Of a DNA stretch of 64,000 bases, positions 25,143 through 34,478 are shown piece by piece. The DNA comes from Fulvivirga maritima (lineage in GTDB: Bacteria > Bacteroidota > Bacteroidia > Cytophagales > Cyclobacteriaceae). The stretch lies in assembly GCF_021389955.1 (NCBI RefSeq), contig NZ_CP089980.1, positions 1,549,501-1,613,500 of the forward strand. The letters are read 5' to 3'. Each line of letters opens with the position of its first letter. The first letter of the stretch is position 1. The notes below the pieces were generated by a model that searched no databases, was not told the DNA's origin, and saw only the letters and a program-made list of their open reading frames with translations. The translations under genes were made by a program, and so were the position numbers.

Positions 25143-25856
25143 ATGGCCTCAAAATTTGACCACCGTAGCAATGATCCTGAACTTATGGATGACCTTAACA
25201 GCTCAGGCCAGGTAATAGAGCAGACGCTCAAGGAGCTGGAGGTGATCAATAAATGGCTGGGAGGCAACTATGTTACCACCAACGGACTTTCCAAATTGGT
25301 GTCACGTCAAGAGTTAAGTTCGTCTCCCCTGGTTATCCTTGATTTAGGCTGTGGGAGTGGAGATATGCTTAAGCGCATGGCCAACTGGGGCAGAAAAAGA
25401 AATATAAAGCTTCAGCTCATCGGGATTGATGCTAACCCTAATATTATTGAATGGGCTAAAAACAACAGCAAAGATTACGAAGAGATTAGTTTCAAGTGCC
25501 TGAATATATTCTCTGAAGACTTTAAAAATATTCCTTGTGATATTATAACCTCTACACTCTTCACCCACCATTTTACTGATGAAGAATTAATAATACTTTT
25601 AAAGCAATTTAAAGAGCAAGCTAAGATGGGATTGGTGATCAATGATTTACACCGGCATTGGTTTGCATTCTATTCTATAAAAATTTTAACATCGGTTTTC
25701 TCAAAATCGCCGATGGTAAAATATGATGCAGCTCTTTCTGTATTAAGATCATTTCGAAAAAAGGATATTCAAAAAGTCTTAACCGAAAGTGGCTGCAAGC
25801 AATATTCATTAAGGTGGCTTTGGGCTTTTCGCTGGCAATTAGTGATCAGATTCTAA
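25143..25856 (+). CDS. class I SAM-dependent methyltransferase
   Basis: A 237-residue Rossmann-fold methyltransferase with motif I VILDLGCGSGDML (about residues 62-74), an acidic residue after strand 2 (IGIDANP) and motif IV IITSTLFTHHFTDEEL. It is 10 bp behind the type III PKS and probably methylates its product on oxygen or carbon. The stop lies 10 bp from the convergent DUF2267 gene. Confidence 0.87.
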   Translation: MASKFDHRSNDPELMDDLNSSGQVIEQTLKELEVINKWLGGNYVTTNGLSKLVSRQELSSSPLVILDLGCGSGDMLKRMANWGRKRNIKLQLIGIDANPNIIEWAKNNSKDYEEISFKCLNIFSEDFKNIPCDIITSTLFTHHFTDEELIILLKQFKEQAKMGLVINDLHRHWFAFYSIKILTSVFSKSPMVKYDAALSVLRSFRKKDIQKVLTESGCKQYSLRWLWAFRWQLVIRF

Positions 25857-25866
25857 TGTCACTAAT

Positions 25867-26328
25867 TTAAGCGGCTGAGCTTACCTCCAGCATAGTTTCC
25901 TGCAGCTCTCTTTTTAAGTTGTAATGAAAGCTAGGAAAATTCAACAAGTCCACATGCTTATTTAGCGTTTTTAAAACGGTGATAACAGCGGTAAGGGCAT
26001 CTACCTCTTTGAAAAACACCTTATGCTCACTATTATCATCTTCATTGAGCACTTCTTCAGTAAACTCATCCAGATGTCTCAGCTGTATTTTCTCCTCTTT
26101 AGGTTTCCAGTTCATTACAAACATCACCTTCAGATACTCAGGCAATCGCTTAATAAACTCAGCTGACTCCTGATACGACAAACTTTTTCTTATGGTGTGT
26201 AAAACACGACTTACTGCTAAACCGGCCTTTTCAGGATTATTGAAACCCAAGACCTGGTTTATTTCTTTGATCAGGCCATTATCCTTCAGCGCAAGATCAG
26301 AATAGTTTAGAGCTATTGTATTTTCCAT
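25867..26328 (-). CDS. DUF2267 domain protein
   Basis: A 153-residue helical protein. The DUF2267 signature region AGLAVSRVLHTIRKSLSYQE with EFIKRLPEYLKVMFVMNW is clear in the N-terminal half. Function unknown; members often occur near stress genes. Its start codon at 26328 lies next to a long perfect inverted repeat that could hide the translation start. Confidence 0.85.
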   Translation of the reverse strand: MENTIALNYSDLALKDNGLIKEINQVLGFNNPEKAGLAVSRVLHTIRKSLSYQESAEFIKRLPEYLKVMFVMNWKPKEEKIQLRHLDEFTEEVLNEDDNSEHKVFFKEVDALTAVITVLKTLNKHVDLLNFPSFHYNLKRELQETMLEVSSAA

Positions 26329-26330
26329 AT

Positions 26331-26385
26331 ATTTACCTGATGCTAAATATGTTACTATTTATTTCTCATGTAGCATCAGGTAAAT
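26331..26385 (-). promoter_or_regulatory. perfect 15-bp inverted repeat covering the translation start region
   Basis: ATTTACCTGATGCTA (26331-26345) and TAGCATCAGGTAAAT (26371-26385) are exact reverse complements with a 25-nt loop. In the minus-strand mRNA the second arm ends 2 nt before the ATG of the DUF2267 gene and contains its only AGG. Folding would sequester the ribosome landing site. It could equally be a protein operator on DNA. Confidence 0.65.
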
Positions 26386-26497
26386 AATCGTGCCAACCCG
26401 TTCCGGGGCGATTTAAATGACAAATTAGCAGTATCAGCCCTCCTTTATGGCAGGCTTTACGTAGACTGATTTCACATTGTGGTGAGGCGTTATGCCA

Positions 26498-27076
26498 CTA
26501 TTCCACAACCCATTCTACTTTGTCTGCAATGTCCTTTCTTCTTCCCTGTGGCCATTTGTCAGACTTAGGCATACCTATGTATAAAAACCCCAGCAGCTTG
26601 TCATCTTCTCCCAGGTTAAAAAACGGCTTTACTTCTTCATTAAAAGTAATGCCACCAGTACTCCAATAGCAACCAATTTTATGAGCCGAAGCTGTAAGCC
26701 ACATATTTTGCACAGCACAAGCAGTAGCACACACTTCTTCTATTTCTGGTAGAATAGGCGTTCTTTTCATGCCAATAGCTATAATATGAGAGCACTCTAA
26801 CGGCTTGGATAACAGCTTTTCATATTTTTTCTCATCAAATGAGTCTTCGTTTTGACTCTTATAAAAGTCTGCCTGAAACTGACCTAATTTTTTCAATCCT
26901 TCTCCTTTGAAAACGGTAAATCGCCATGGCTCTGTAAGCTTATGAGTTGGTGCCCAGTTAGCATTTTCCAGCATTGTTTGTATTATGGAGTCATCTACCT
27001 CTTCACCAGAAAACATATTGGTATAAATAGATCGTCTCTCTCTAATCATCTCGTTAACCGCTGTTGTAAAATCCAT
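26498..27076 (-). CDS. nitroreductase family protein
   Basis: FMN-dependent oxidoreductase of 192 residues. Family features: RRSIYTNMFSGEEVDD at the N terminus, NWAPTHKLTEPWRFTVF for FMN binding, and GCYWSTGGITF followed by LGFLYIGMP near the C terminus, matching the YdjA/NfsB-type small nitroreductases. It reduces quinones or nitro compounds with NAD(P)H. The divergent M14 peptidase starts 85 bp away. Confidence 0.9.
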   Translation of the reverse strand: MDFTTAVNEMIRERRSIYTNMFSGEEVDDSIIQTMLENANWAPTHKLTEPWRFTVFKGEGLKKLGQFQADFYKSQNEDSFDEKKYEKLLSKPLECSHIIAIGMKRTPILPEIEEVCATACAVQNMWLTASAHKIGCYWSTGGITFNEEVKPFFNLGEDDKLLGFLYIGMPKSDKWPQGRRKDIADKVEWVVE

Positions 27077-27160
27077 CTGTTAATCTTTTATTTATTATTT
27101 AATTTTCAACCTCTAATCTCGGGTCAGAGTTTACCTAATATAAAATTTAAAGTTAAGCCA

Positions 27161-28903
27161 ATGAAGTTTTTTATCGCATGCCTTTCTTTGCTTTTGTTTA
27201 TAACTCCTTATACACAAGGCCAGAAAAAGTTTTTAAAAACCGTTTTTGAGAAATCTGACGGCAAGCAAACAGGCACTTACGAGCAAACTATTCAATACTA
27301 CAAAGAGCTCTCTGCTGAGTCTCCATATATATCTATGCAAGAGGTAGGCGAAACGGACAGTGGCCACCCTCTGCATCTGGTGCTATTTGATACTGATAAA
27401 AACTTTGACCTGGAAGCCGCCCGATCTAAAGGAAAAACCATTATTCTGATCAATAACGGCATACACCCGGGAGAGCCCGATGGTGTAGAAGCCTCAGAAA
27501 TGTTGCTGAGAGATTATGCCACTAATAAAAAAAGAAGAGGGCAGTTGAAAGATATTACACTTGCCATCATACCATTATATAATATTGGCGGGGCGCTCAA
27601 CAGAAATGAGCACAGTCGTGCTAACCAAAACGGTCCTGAGTCATATGGATTTAGAGGTAATGCCCGAAACTATGATCTAAACCGTGATTTCATAAAGGCT
27701 GACAGCAAAAATGCCCGAGCTTTTTATGAGATCTATCAAATGGTATTACCTGATATTTTTATTGACACCCACGTGAGCAACGGTGCTGATTACCAATACA
27801 GTATCACTCACCTGGCTACTCAGCATAACAAGCTAGGTGCAGACATGGGCGGATATCTGCATGAAGAATTTACTCCTGCTCTTGAGCAAAAAATGACTGA
27901 AAAGAAAAGTGAAATCACTCCGTATGTGAATGTTTTCAACACCACACCTGATTCTGAAGGCATCATCCAATTTATGGATTACCCACGCTACTCTACTGGC
28001 TATACCACACTTTTCAATACGCTTGGCTTTATGATAGAAACACACATGCTGAAGCCTTTTGATGTAAGGGTAGAAGCCACTTATAATTTCTTAGAAAGCG
28101 TAATAGAGTTGGCGATTAAGGATGGAAAAGAAATTCAACAACTACACCATAGCTATACTTTAAACCCTGGAGATTTACACTATCTGGACTGGGAAATAGA
28201 CAAGGAAAATCCGGAAATGTTTGCTTTCAAGGGCTATGAAGGAGAAATGATAGAAAGTAAATTCACCGGACAGAAAAGGCTTTTTTATGATAGAGAAAAG
28301 CCCTTTACCCGAGAAATACCCTATTACAATAATTTTAAAGGCACCACAGAAGTAATAGTACCTAAGGCCTATATTATTCCACAAGGCTGGCATGAAGTTA
28401 TTGATCGTTTAAAATGGTCTCAAGTAGAGTTTTCCAGATTTGAAAATGATACCATTATTAATGTTGAGGGTTATCGTATTAAAAATTATAACACTGCCTC
28501 CAGACCATATGAGGGGCACTACAGGCACACAGACATAGACGTAATTAAAGACAAAAAGAATATCGATTTCCGTAAAGGAGATTACATCTTCTATATCAAT
28601 CAACCTGGTGGCCGGTTTTTGATAGAAACACTAGAACCACAAGCTCCTGATTCTTACTTCAGTTGGAATTTCTTTGATACTATTTTGCAGCAAAAAGAGC
28701 ACTTCTCTCCTTACGTTTTTGAAGATATTGCCTATGAGCTTTTACAAAATGACCCGCAGTTAAAAGAAGCCTTTGAAAGAAAGAAAAATGAAGATGAAGA
28801 GTTTGCCGCTAGTAGCTACAGGCAGCTGAGCTTTATTTATGAGCACTCGCCTTACTACGAAGAAGCACACCTGAACTACCCTGTTTATAGGTTGGTAGAT
28901 TAA
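27161..28903 (+). CDS. secreted M14 family zinc carboxypeptidase
   Basis: From the ATG at 27161 the protein is 580 residues and begins with a signal peptide (MKFFIACLSLLLFITPYTQG); the frame is open further upstream but those residues are not gene-like. Zinc ligands are in NNGIHPGEPDG (H and E) and IDTHVSNGADY (H). The candidate catalytic glutamate is in FMIETHML. The C-terminal 200 residues form an extra beta-rich part. It likely trims C-terminal residues from peptides in the periplasm. Confidence 0.88.
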   Translation: MKFFIACLSLLLFITPYTQGQKKFLKTVFEKSDGKQTGTYEQTIQYYKELSAESPYISMQEVGETDSGHPLHLVLFDTDKNFDLEAARSKGKTIILINNGIHPGEPDGVEASEMLLRDYATNKKRRGQLKDITLAIIPLYNIGGALNRNEHSRANQNGPESYGFRGNARNYDLNRDFIKADSKNARAFYEIYQMVLPDIFIDTHVSNGADYQYSITHLATQHNKLGADMGGYLHEEFTPALEQKMTEKKSEITPYVNVFNTTPDSEGIIQFMDYPRYSTGYTTLFNTLGFMIETHMLKPFDVRVEATYNFLESVIELAIKDGKEIQQLHHSYTLNPGDLHYLDWEIDKENPEMFAFKGYEGEMIESKFTGQKRLFYDREKPFTREIPYYNNFKGTTEVIVPKAYIIPQGWHEVIDRLKWSQVEFSRFENDTIINVEGYRIKNYNTASRPYEGHYRHTDIDVIKDKKNIDFRKGDYIFYINQPGGRFLIETLEPQAPDSYFSWNFFDTILQQKEHFSPYVFEDIAYELLQNDPQLKEAFERKKNEDEEFAASSYRQLSFIYEHSPYYEEAHLNYPVYRLVD

Positions 28904-28904
28904 A

Positions 28905-28962
28905 AAAACGAGGTGGTATCAAAATTACTTTTAGGTATATTCATTTGATACCACCTCGTTTT
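28905..28962. terminator. bidirectional terminator, 19-bp perfect palindrome
   Basis: 28905-28923 pairs exactly with 28944-28962 (core GAGGTGGTATCAAA/TTTGATACCACCTC), flanked by A-run and T-run. It separates the convergent M14 and M16 peptidase genes. Its core loosely resembles the two hairpins at 37189 and 50751. Confidence 0.85.
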
Positions 28963-28977
28963 AAACACTATAGAATT

Positions 28978-31740
28978 TTAATTTTCCTGTTCAATATCCT
29001 TTTTGTCGAAGTCTCCTGCTTTGATATAAATCATATCATCAGCGTCTATGTATTTTTTCATAGCCGCATTAATTTGCTCAACTGTTAATGACTCTATTTT
29101 CTTTTCAAAATCTTTATCCCACTCCATGGTTCTGTCGAGATATAAGTATTCATTAAGCATAGAAGCCAAAGATCTATCCTGAGAGCGCGTAACCTGGCGA
29201 GATTGTAAGTACCCAGACTTAGCTGCGGCTACCTCCTCTTTAGTAAAACCTTCAGTAACTACTTTATTTATTTCCTCCTTAAAAGCCTTTTCTAATGCCT
29301 CCGCATTTTCCGGAGCATAAATAGCATATGCACCAAACATGGCATAGTCATCTTTAGAAGCTGCGCTAAAGAACGAGCCTACACCATAACTTAAGCCTTC
29401 TTTTTGTCTTATTCTGGTTGCCAATCGTGAATTCAAAAATCCACCACCTAACATATAATTACCCAGCACCATAGCGGCATAATCCGAGCTGCCATCGCTT
29501 AAAGGCAATTGCATACCGGCCATGAACATAGCATTAGCCTTGTCTGGTGTTTCAATGGACTTGTTCATAGGCTTAGTTTTTACATATTTGCTGGCTATAC
29601 GCTCAAACTCTGAGGGAGATTTCCAGCTGCCAAAAATATCGTACACCTTTTTCTTAATAGGCTCCTTTTCAAAATCACCAACAATAGAAACCTCCGCATA
29701 GGTAGCACCGAAGAAATCCTTATAAAACTTCTTCACATCTTCCAGCTTGGTCTCTTTGGCCAATTTTATCTGCTCTTCGAAAGTAGGGGTATACCTGGGA
29801 TCATCAGGAGAATAAGAATTCAAATTTCTATCAAATGCCAGAGAAGCTAATGACATAGGTTCACTCAGCTGCTCTTCTGCACTGGCCAGCTTTTCTTCTT
29901 TCAACTTATCAAACTCTTCTTGTGGAAATGATGGGTCTTTTAAAATCTCACCAACCAAATCAAGTACTGCTGGCAGGTTTTCCTTCACTGTTTCAATATA
30001 TACCGAAGTCTGAGAATAACTACCATAAATACTTAACTGAGCTTTTAGCTGATCAAACTTATCACTAATCTCCTGGCGAGACATGGTAGACGTTCCTTTG
30101 TTAAGCATATCAGCCGTAAACTCAGCTGTCATCGCTTTATTTTTAAGCTTATTCAAGCTGCCATAGCGCAGAGTTATCTTAGCATTTACTGCCTCACCTC
30201 TGTTTTTCTTGGGCAGCAAAACTACACTAAGCCCCTTCTTGGCGTCTTCTCTTTCAAGCCTCTTTTCTATGTTAGATGGCGATGCATCAAAGGCCTCACC
30301 AGCGGCTATCTCTACATTACCTTTATAATCTTTCACTAAGGCCGCTACATCTGGCGTTTCTGGTATTTTTGCTCTCTCAGGGTTTTCTGTAGGTATGAAA
30401 TAGCCCACTGTACGGTTAGAGCTTTTTATATACTTGTTAGCCACAGCCTGTACCTTTTCAGTAGTCACTTCTTTTAAACGGTCACGATTAATAAAGAATA
30501 ATCTCCAGTCACCTGAAGCAATGTACTCACTCAAGGTTAAACCAATACGATCTGAGCTATTGTAAGCTAGCTCTATATCTTTTAAAAGCTTAGTCTTTGC
30601 CCTTTCTACTTCTTGATCAGTAATCGGTTCTACATCTACATTATCCAAAGTAGAGAGAAATACGGAACTGGCATCATCTAAAGGTTGCTCCTTACGCACG
30701 GTGGAGAAGAAATATAAAAGGCCTGGCTCTTTAAGCGGAAAAGCAAAACCATAAACATCAGTAGCTTTCTTTTTATCAACCAAATTTTTATACAATCTGC
30801 CGGAAGGTTCATCCGCCATTATTTCAGCTATGATATCAATGCTCTGAAAATCTTCATGAGAGGCAGCAGGAATATGATATGCCGCCATTACCGCCTGAAT
30901 ATCTCCCACCCTTCTGAGTGTTACCATGCGTTCACCGTCTTGAGTAGGTTCTTTGGTATAGGCATCTTGTAAAACACGTTCTGGCTTAGGAATGGGGCTA
31001 AAATACTTATCAACCAATTTTAATGTTTTCTCTGGATCGATCTTTCCTGCAATGGTCAGCACAGAATTATCAGGCTGGTAATATTTGTGATAAAAGGCCT
31101 GCAGTCTATCAATAGGCACATTTTCTATATCAGCGCGGGCTCCAATAGTAGTATTTCCATAGTTATGCCATAAGTATGCAGAAGAAGCTACACGCTCCAT
31201 TAAAACACCAATGGGTGAATTTTCTCCCATTTCAAATTCATTTCTTACCACAGTCATTTCACTGGTAAGGTCTTCTTTAGAAATGTAAGAGTTAACCATC
31301 CTGTCAGACTCCAGGTCTAAAGCCCATTCCAGGTTTTCATCAGTAGCCGAAAAGGTCTCAAAATAATTGGTTCTATCATACCAGGTGGTTCCATTAGGGC
31401 GGGCACCATGCTCTGTAAGTTCTTGAGGAATATCTTCATGTCTGGGAGAGCCCTTAAAAACAAGGTGTTCTAACAAGTGAGCCATACCGGTTTCTCCGTA
31501 GTTTTCATGCTTTGAGCCTACTTCATAAGTGATATTTACCGTAATGGTGGGCTTACTCTGATCGGGGAATAAAAGGACTTTTAGTCCATTAGAAAGCTGG
31601 TATTCTGAAATACCTTCTACTGTGGTAACATATTTAATACCTTCCTGAACATTTTTAACCTGCGCGGACACAACGCCAGCAAACAGAAGTAAAAAACCAC
31701 AAATGCCGGAAAGCACAAGGTTGGATTTTTGGTTTAGCAT
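28978..31740 (-). CDS. secreted M16 family zinc peptidase (two-domain)
   Basis: A 920-residue exported insulinase-type peptidase with signal peptide (LSGICGFLLLFAGVVSAQ). The active first half has the inverted zinc motif H88-LL-E91-H92. The second half (about 500-920) is a homologous inactive lobe lacking HxxEH; it keeps the SRLATRIRQKEGLSYGVG segment typical of these lobes. Such proteins degrade peptides in a closed chamber. Single gene, convergent with the M14 peptidase. Confidence 0.92.
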   Translation of the reverse strand: MLNQKSNLVLSGICGFLLLFAGVVSAQVKNVQEGIKYVTTVEGISEYQLSNGLKVLLFPDQSKPTITVNITYEVGSKHENYGETGMAHLLEHLVFKGSPRHEDIPQELTEHGARPNGTTWYDRTNYFETFSATDENLEWALDLESDRMVNSYISKEDLTSEMTVVRNEFEMGENSPIGVLMERVASSAYLWHNYGNTTIGARADIENVPIDRLQAFYHKYYQPDNSVLTIAGKIDPEKTLKLVDKYFSPIPKPERVLQDAYTKEPTQDGERMVTLRRVGDIQAVMAAYHIPAASHEDFQSIDIIAEIMADEPSGRLYKNLVDKKKATDVYGFAFPLKEPGLLYFFSTVRKEQPLDDASSVFLSTLDNVDVEPITDQEVERAKTKLLKDIELAYNSSDRIGLTLSEYIASGDWRLFFINRDRLKEVTTEKVQAVANKYIKSSNRTVGYFIPTENPERAKIPETPDVAALVKDYKGNVEIAAGEAFDASPSNIEKRLEREDAKKGLSVVLLPKKNRGEAVNAKITLRYGSLNKLKNKAMTAEFTADMLNKGTSTMSRQEISDKFDQLKAQLSIYGSYSQTSVYIETVKENLPAVLDLVGEILKDPSFPQEEFDKLKEEKLASAEEQLSEPMSLASLAFDRNLNSYSPDDPRYTPTFEEQIKLAKETKLEDVKKFYKDFFGATYAEVSIVGDFEKEPIKKKVYDIFGSWKSPSEFERIASKYVKTKPMNKSIETPDKANAMFMAGMQLPLSDGSSDYAAMVLGNYMLGGGFLNSRLATRIRQKEGLSYGVGSFFSAASKDDYAMFGAYAIYAPENAEALEKAFKEEINKVVTEGFTKEEVAAAKSGYLQSRQVTRSQDRSLASMLNEYLYLDRTMEWDKDFEKKIESLTVEQINAAMKKYIDADDMIYIKAGDFDKKDIEQEN

Positions 31741-31941
31741 AGATTATTAATTTATAGTGTAATAATTAAATTAGAGAATCATAAGCAGGAATATTAATAA
31801 GTTAAATGTAATTTAATATTTAAAAGTGAATATTAATTTTAATACGGATAATGTAATGATTAGTTTTCTTACGCAGAAGCTTTTTTACATCAGGCATTGT
31901 GCGCAATCAAAGTAATTGCTTATTTAGTGGTACCATAAAAT

Positions 31942-32016
31942 GGGATGTTAGCTCAGTTGGTTCAGAGCACTGCCTTGACAGGGCAGGGGTCGTTGGTTCG
32001 AGTCCAATACATCCCA
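31942..32016 (+). tRNA. tRNA-Val (GAC)
   Basis: Regular 75-nt cloverleaf: acceptor GGGATGT/ACATCCC, D arm GCTC/GAGC, anticodon stem CTGCC/GGCAG with loop TTGACAG (anticodon GAC), T loop TTCGAGT, discriminator A. CCA is not encoded. Confidence 0.95.
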
Positions 32017-32189
32017 CTTTTCACCTTCCTGCGCGTTATTAGCCGTTTTTGACTTTCATTTTGAAACATTATCCCCCCTAAAAAAGTGGATTTGTCTACC
32101 CTCTATGCCGCTTTTGTTTTATTTTTATTGACAAAAAACTATTAATTTTCACTGTAGAAACTAAATATATTATTTACACATAATTTTTC

Positions 32190-34475
32190 ATGAAACCCTC
32201 AGCTATGAAACCAAACCCCAAAACCACTTTTTTCGCAATGGTGGGCATGCTATTATTCTGCTTGTGCTCTAACAGCCATGGTCAGAAAAAAGCAGCGGAT
32301 ACGGACAAGAAGATAGACGAACTGCTTTCCAAAATGTCAATCGAGGAAAAGGTAGGCCAAATGACACAGGTTACTATAGACCTGATATTAAAAAACAATT
32401 CCACTACCGAAATCGATTCAGATAAATTAAACCATGCTTTATTAGAGAAACACGTAGGCTCCATATTGAATGTAAAAGAGCATGCTTATACTATAGAAAC
32501 ATGGCATAAAATTCAAAAGGCCATTCAAGATGTTGCTACTAAAAAAACGGAGCATAAAATACCTTTAGTTTATGGTATAGATGCTATACACGGAGCCAAT
32601 TACATTCAGGGGGCTGTGCTTTACCCACATAACATAGGTATGGCAGCTACTCGTAACCCCGAGCTAGTAAAAGAATCCGCTCACCTTACCGCTATAGAAA
32701 CCAGAGCCAGCGGCATCCGTTGGAATTTCGATCCGGTTTTAGGCCTGGGCAGACAGCCTTTATGGTCTCGTTTTGAAGAAACCTTTGGTGAAGATGTTTA
32801 TCTGGTTTCTGAAATGGGAAGCGCGGCAATAAAAGCTTATCAGGGCGATGACCTTACCGCTTACTCTTCTGTAGCGGCTTGTCTGAAGCACTTCCTGGGT
32901 TATTCTTTACCTGCCAGTGGTAAGGATAGAACACCTGCATATATCACTGATTATACTATCAATGAGTACTTGCTACCTCCTTTCCAGGCAGCAGTAGATG
33001 CCAATGCTGCAACAGCTATGATCAACTCTGCTGAAATTAATGGCGTGCCCGTTCATGGTAGCAAATATTACCTGACAGAAGTTTTAAGAAACCAATTAGG
33101 ATTTAAAGGAGTGGCTGTTTCTGATTGGGAAGATGTAATCAGATTACACACCAGACATCATATAGCTGCTACGCCTAAAGAAGCCGTAAGAATAGCAGTA
33201 GAAGCAGGCCTTGACATGAGCATGGTACCATTAGATTATTCATTTTATGATCTGCTGGTAGAATTAGTTAAAGAAGGAACTATATCAGAATCAAGAATAG
33301 ATGTTTCTGTAAAAAGAATTCTGAAATTGAAATATGACTTAGGTCTATTTGATAATGCTTATCCTGAAAAGCAAGCTTTGAAATTGGTAGATAGAGAAAA
33401 AGAAGAAGAAGTGGCTAAAACAGCGGCTTTAGAATCTATGACTTTATTGAAAAATGAAAATAATGTATTGCCACTACCTAAAAATGCTAAAGTGTTACTA
33501 GCAGGCCCTGCTGCCAATGACGTTACTTCATTACACAGCTCTTGGTCTTATGTGTGGCAAGGAAGTGATGCCAGCAAATATCCTAATAGCACTAAAACTA
33601 TAAAGCAAGCACTTGAAGCTAAACTTGGAGCTGGAAATGTGACTTGCCAATCTACTTCAGATTATGCCGCTGAAGCGAATTATGATGTTGACCAATTTAA
33701 AAACAAAGCTGCTGGTTATGATTATATTGTGCTTTGCCTGGGAGAAAAAGCTTACGCAGAAAGCCCTGGTAGCATTAACGATCTTACCTTGCCACAAGAG
33801 CAAATAGATCTGGCTAAAGCCGCTATTGCTACTGGCAAAAAAGTAATTTTAGTATTAGTAGAAGGGCGTCCGCGCATTGTTTCTTCTTTTGTAGACGAAA
33901 TCCCTGGTGTATTAATGGCTTACAGACCTTCTACAAAAGGAGCCGATGCCATTGCAGATGTACTGGTAGGCGACTATAACCCTAATGGTATATTGCCTTA
34001 TTCATATCCTAGATACACTGGTGACCTTATTAAATATGATTTCAAATACAGTGAGGCGATTAAAGAAGATGTGCCTAATGAATATACATTGGGAGAATTT
34101 AGTGGTCAGTGGCCGTTTGGTCATGGCTTGAGCTACACCACTTTTGAGGTGACAGATCTTAAGTCTGATAAAACCATTTTTAGCCAATCTGATGAGCTTA
34201 ATATTACTGCAAAAGTGAAAAACACAGGCAAAAGAGAGGGCAAAGTGACTATTGAATTATATTCAAGCGACTTATATGCTTCTATTACTCCTAATAACAA
34301 AAGGTTAAAAAGATTTGAGAAAATCAGCCTTAAGCCTGGAGAAGAAAAAACGGTAAGCTTTAAAATAGCTCCCAAAGACCTGGCTTTCGTAAATGCAGAA
34401 GGTAAAAAAGTAACTGAACCTGGTGATTTTGTATTCACCGTAAAGGATAAGAAAGTAAAAGTAACTTATAAATAA
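32190..34475 (+). CDS. bglX: glycoside hydrolase family 3 beta-glucosidase
   Basis: A 761-residue exported enzyme that removes terminal beta-glucosyl residues. The GH3 N-terminal barrel carries the nucleophile D312 in GVAVSDWED; substrate-binding KHFLGY and the GIDAIHG segment are present. The alpha/beta sandwich follows (about 400-620) and then a C-terminal fibronectin III-like domain. Signal peptide near residues 10-30; the second Met (residue 6) is an alternative start. An IS1595 element is inserted a few bases after the stop codon, so the coding sequence is intact. The symbol is by resemblance to E. coli BglX. Confidence 0.9.
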   Translation: MKPSAMKPNPKTTFFAMVGMLLFCLCSNSHGQKKAADTDKKIDELLSKMSIEEKVGQMTQVTIDLILKNNSTTEIDSDKLNHALLEKHVGSILNVKEHAYTIETWHKIQKAIQDVATKKTEHKIPLVYGIDAIHGANYIQGAVLYPHNIGMAATRNPELVKESAHLTAIETRASGIRWNFDPVLGLGRQPLWSRFEETFGEDVYLVSEMGSAAIKAYQGDDLTAYSSVAACLKHFLGYSLPASGKDRTPAYITDYTINEYLLPPFQAAVDANAATAMINSAEINGVPVHGSKYYLTEVLRNQLGFKGVAVSDWEDVIRLHTRHHIAATPKEAVRIAVEAGLDMSMVPLDYSFYDLLVELVKEGTISESRIDVSVKRILKLKYDLGLFDNAYPEKQALKLVDREKEEEVAKTAALESMTLLKNENNVLPLPKNAKVLLAGPAANDVTSLHSSWSYVWQGSDASKYPNSTKTIKQALEAKLGAGNVTCQSTSDYAAEANYDVDQFKNKAAGYDYIVLCLGEKAYAESPGSINDLTLPQEQIDLAKAAIATGKKVILVLVEGRPRIVSSFVDEIPGVLMAYRPSTKGADAIADVLVGDYNPNGILPYSYPRYTGDLIKYDFKYSEAIKEDVPNEYTLGEFSGQWPFGHGLSYTTFEVTDLKSDKTIFSQSDELNITAKVKNTGKREGKVTIELYSSDLYASITPNNKRLKRFEKISLKPGEEKTVSFKIAPKDLAFVNAEGKKVTEPGDFVFTVKDKKVKVTYK

Positions 34476-34478
34476 ATA

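Noticed and set aside
26942-27160. Upstream extension of the M14 peptidase
   Set aside because: The extra residues precede a perfect signal peptide and overlap the divergent nitroreductase; the ATG at 27161 is the better start.
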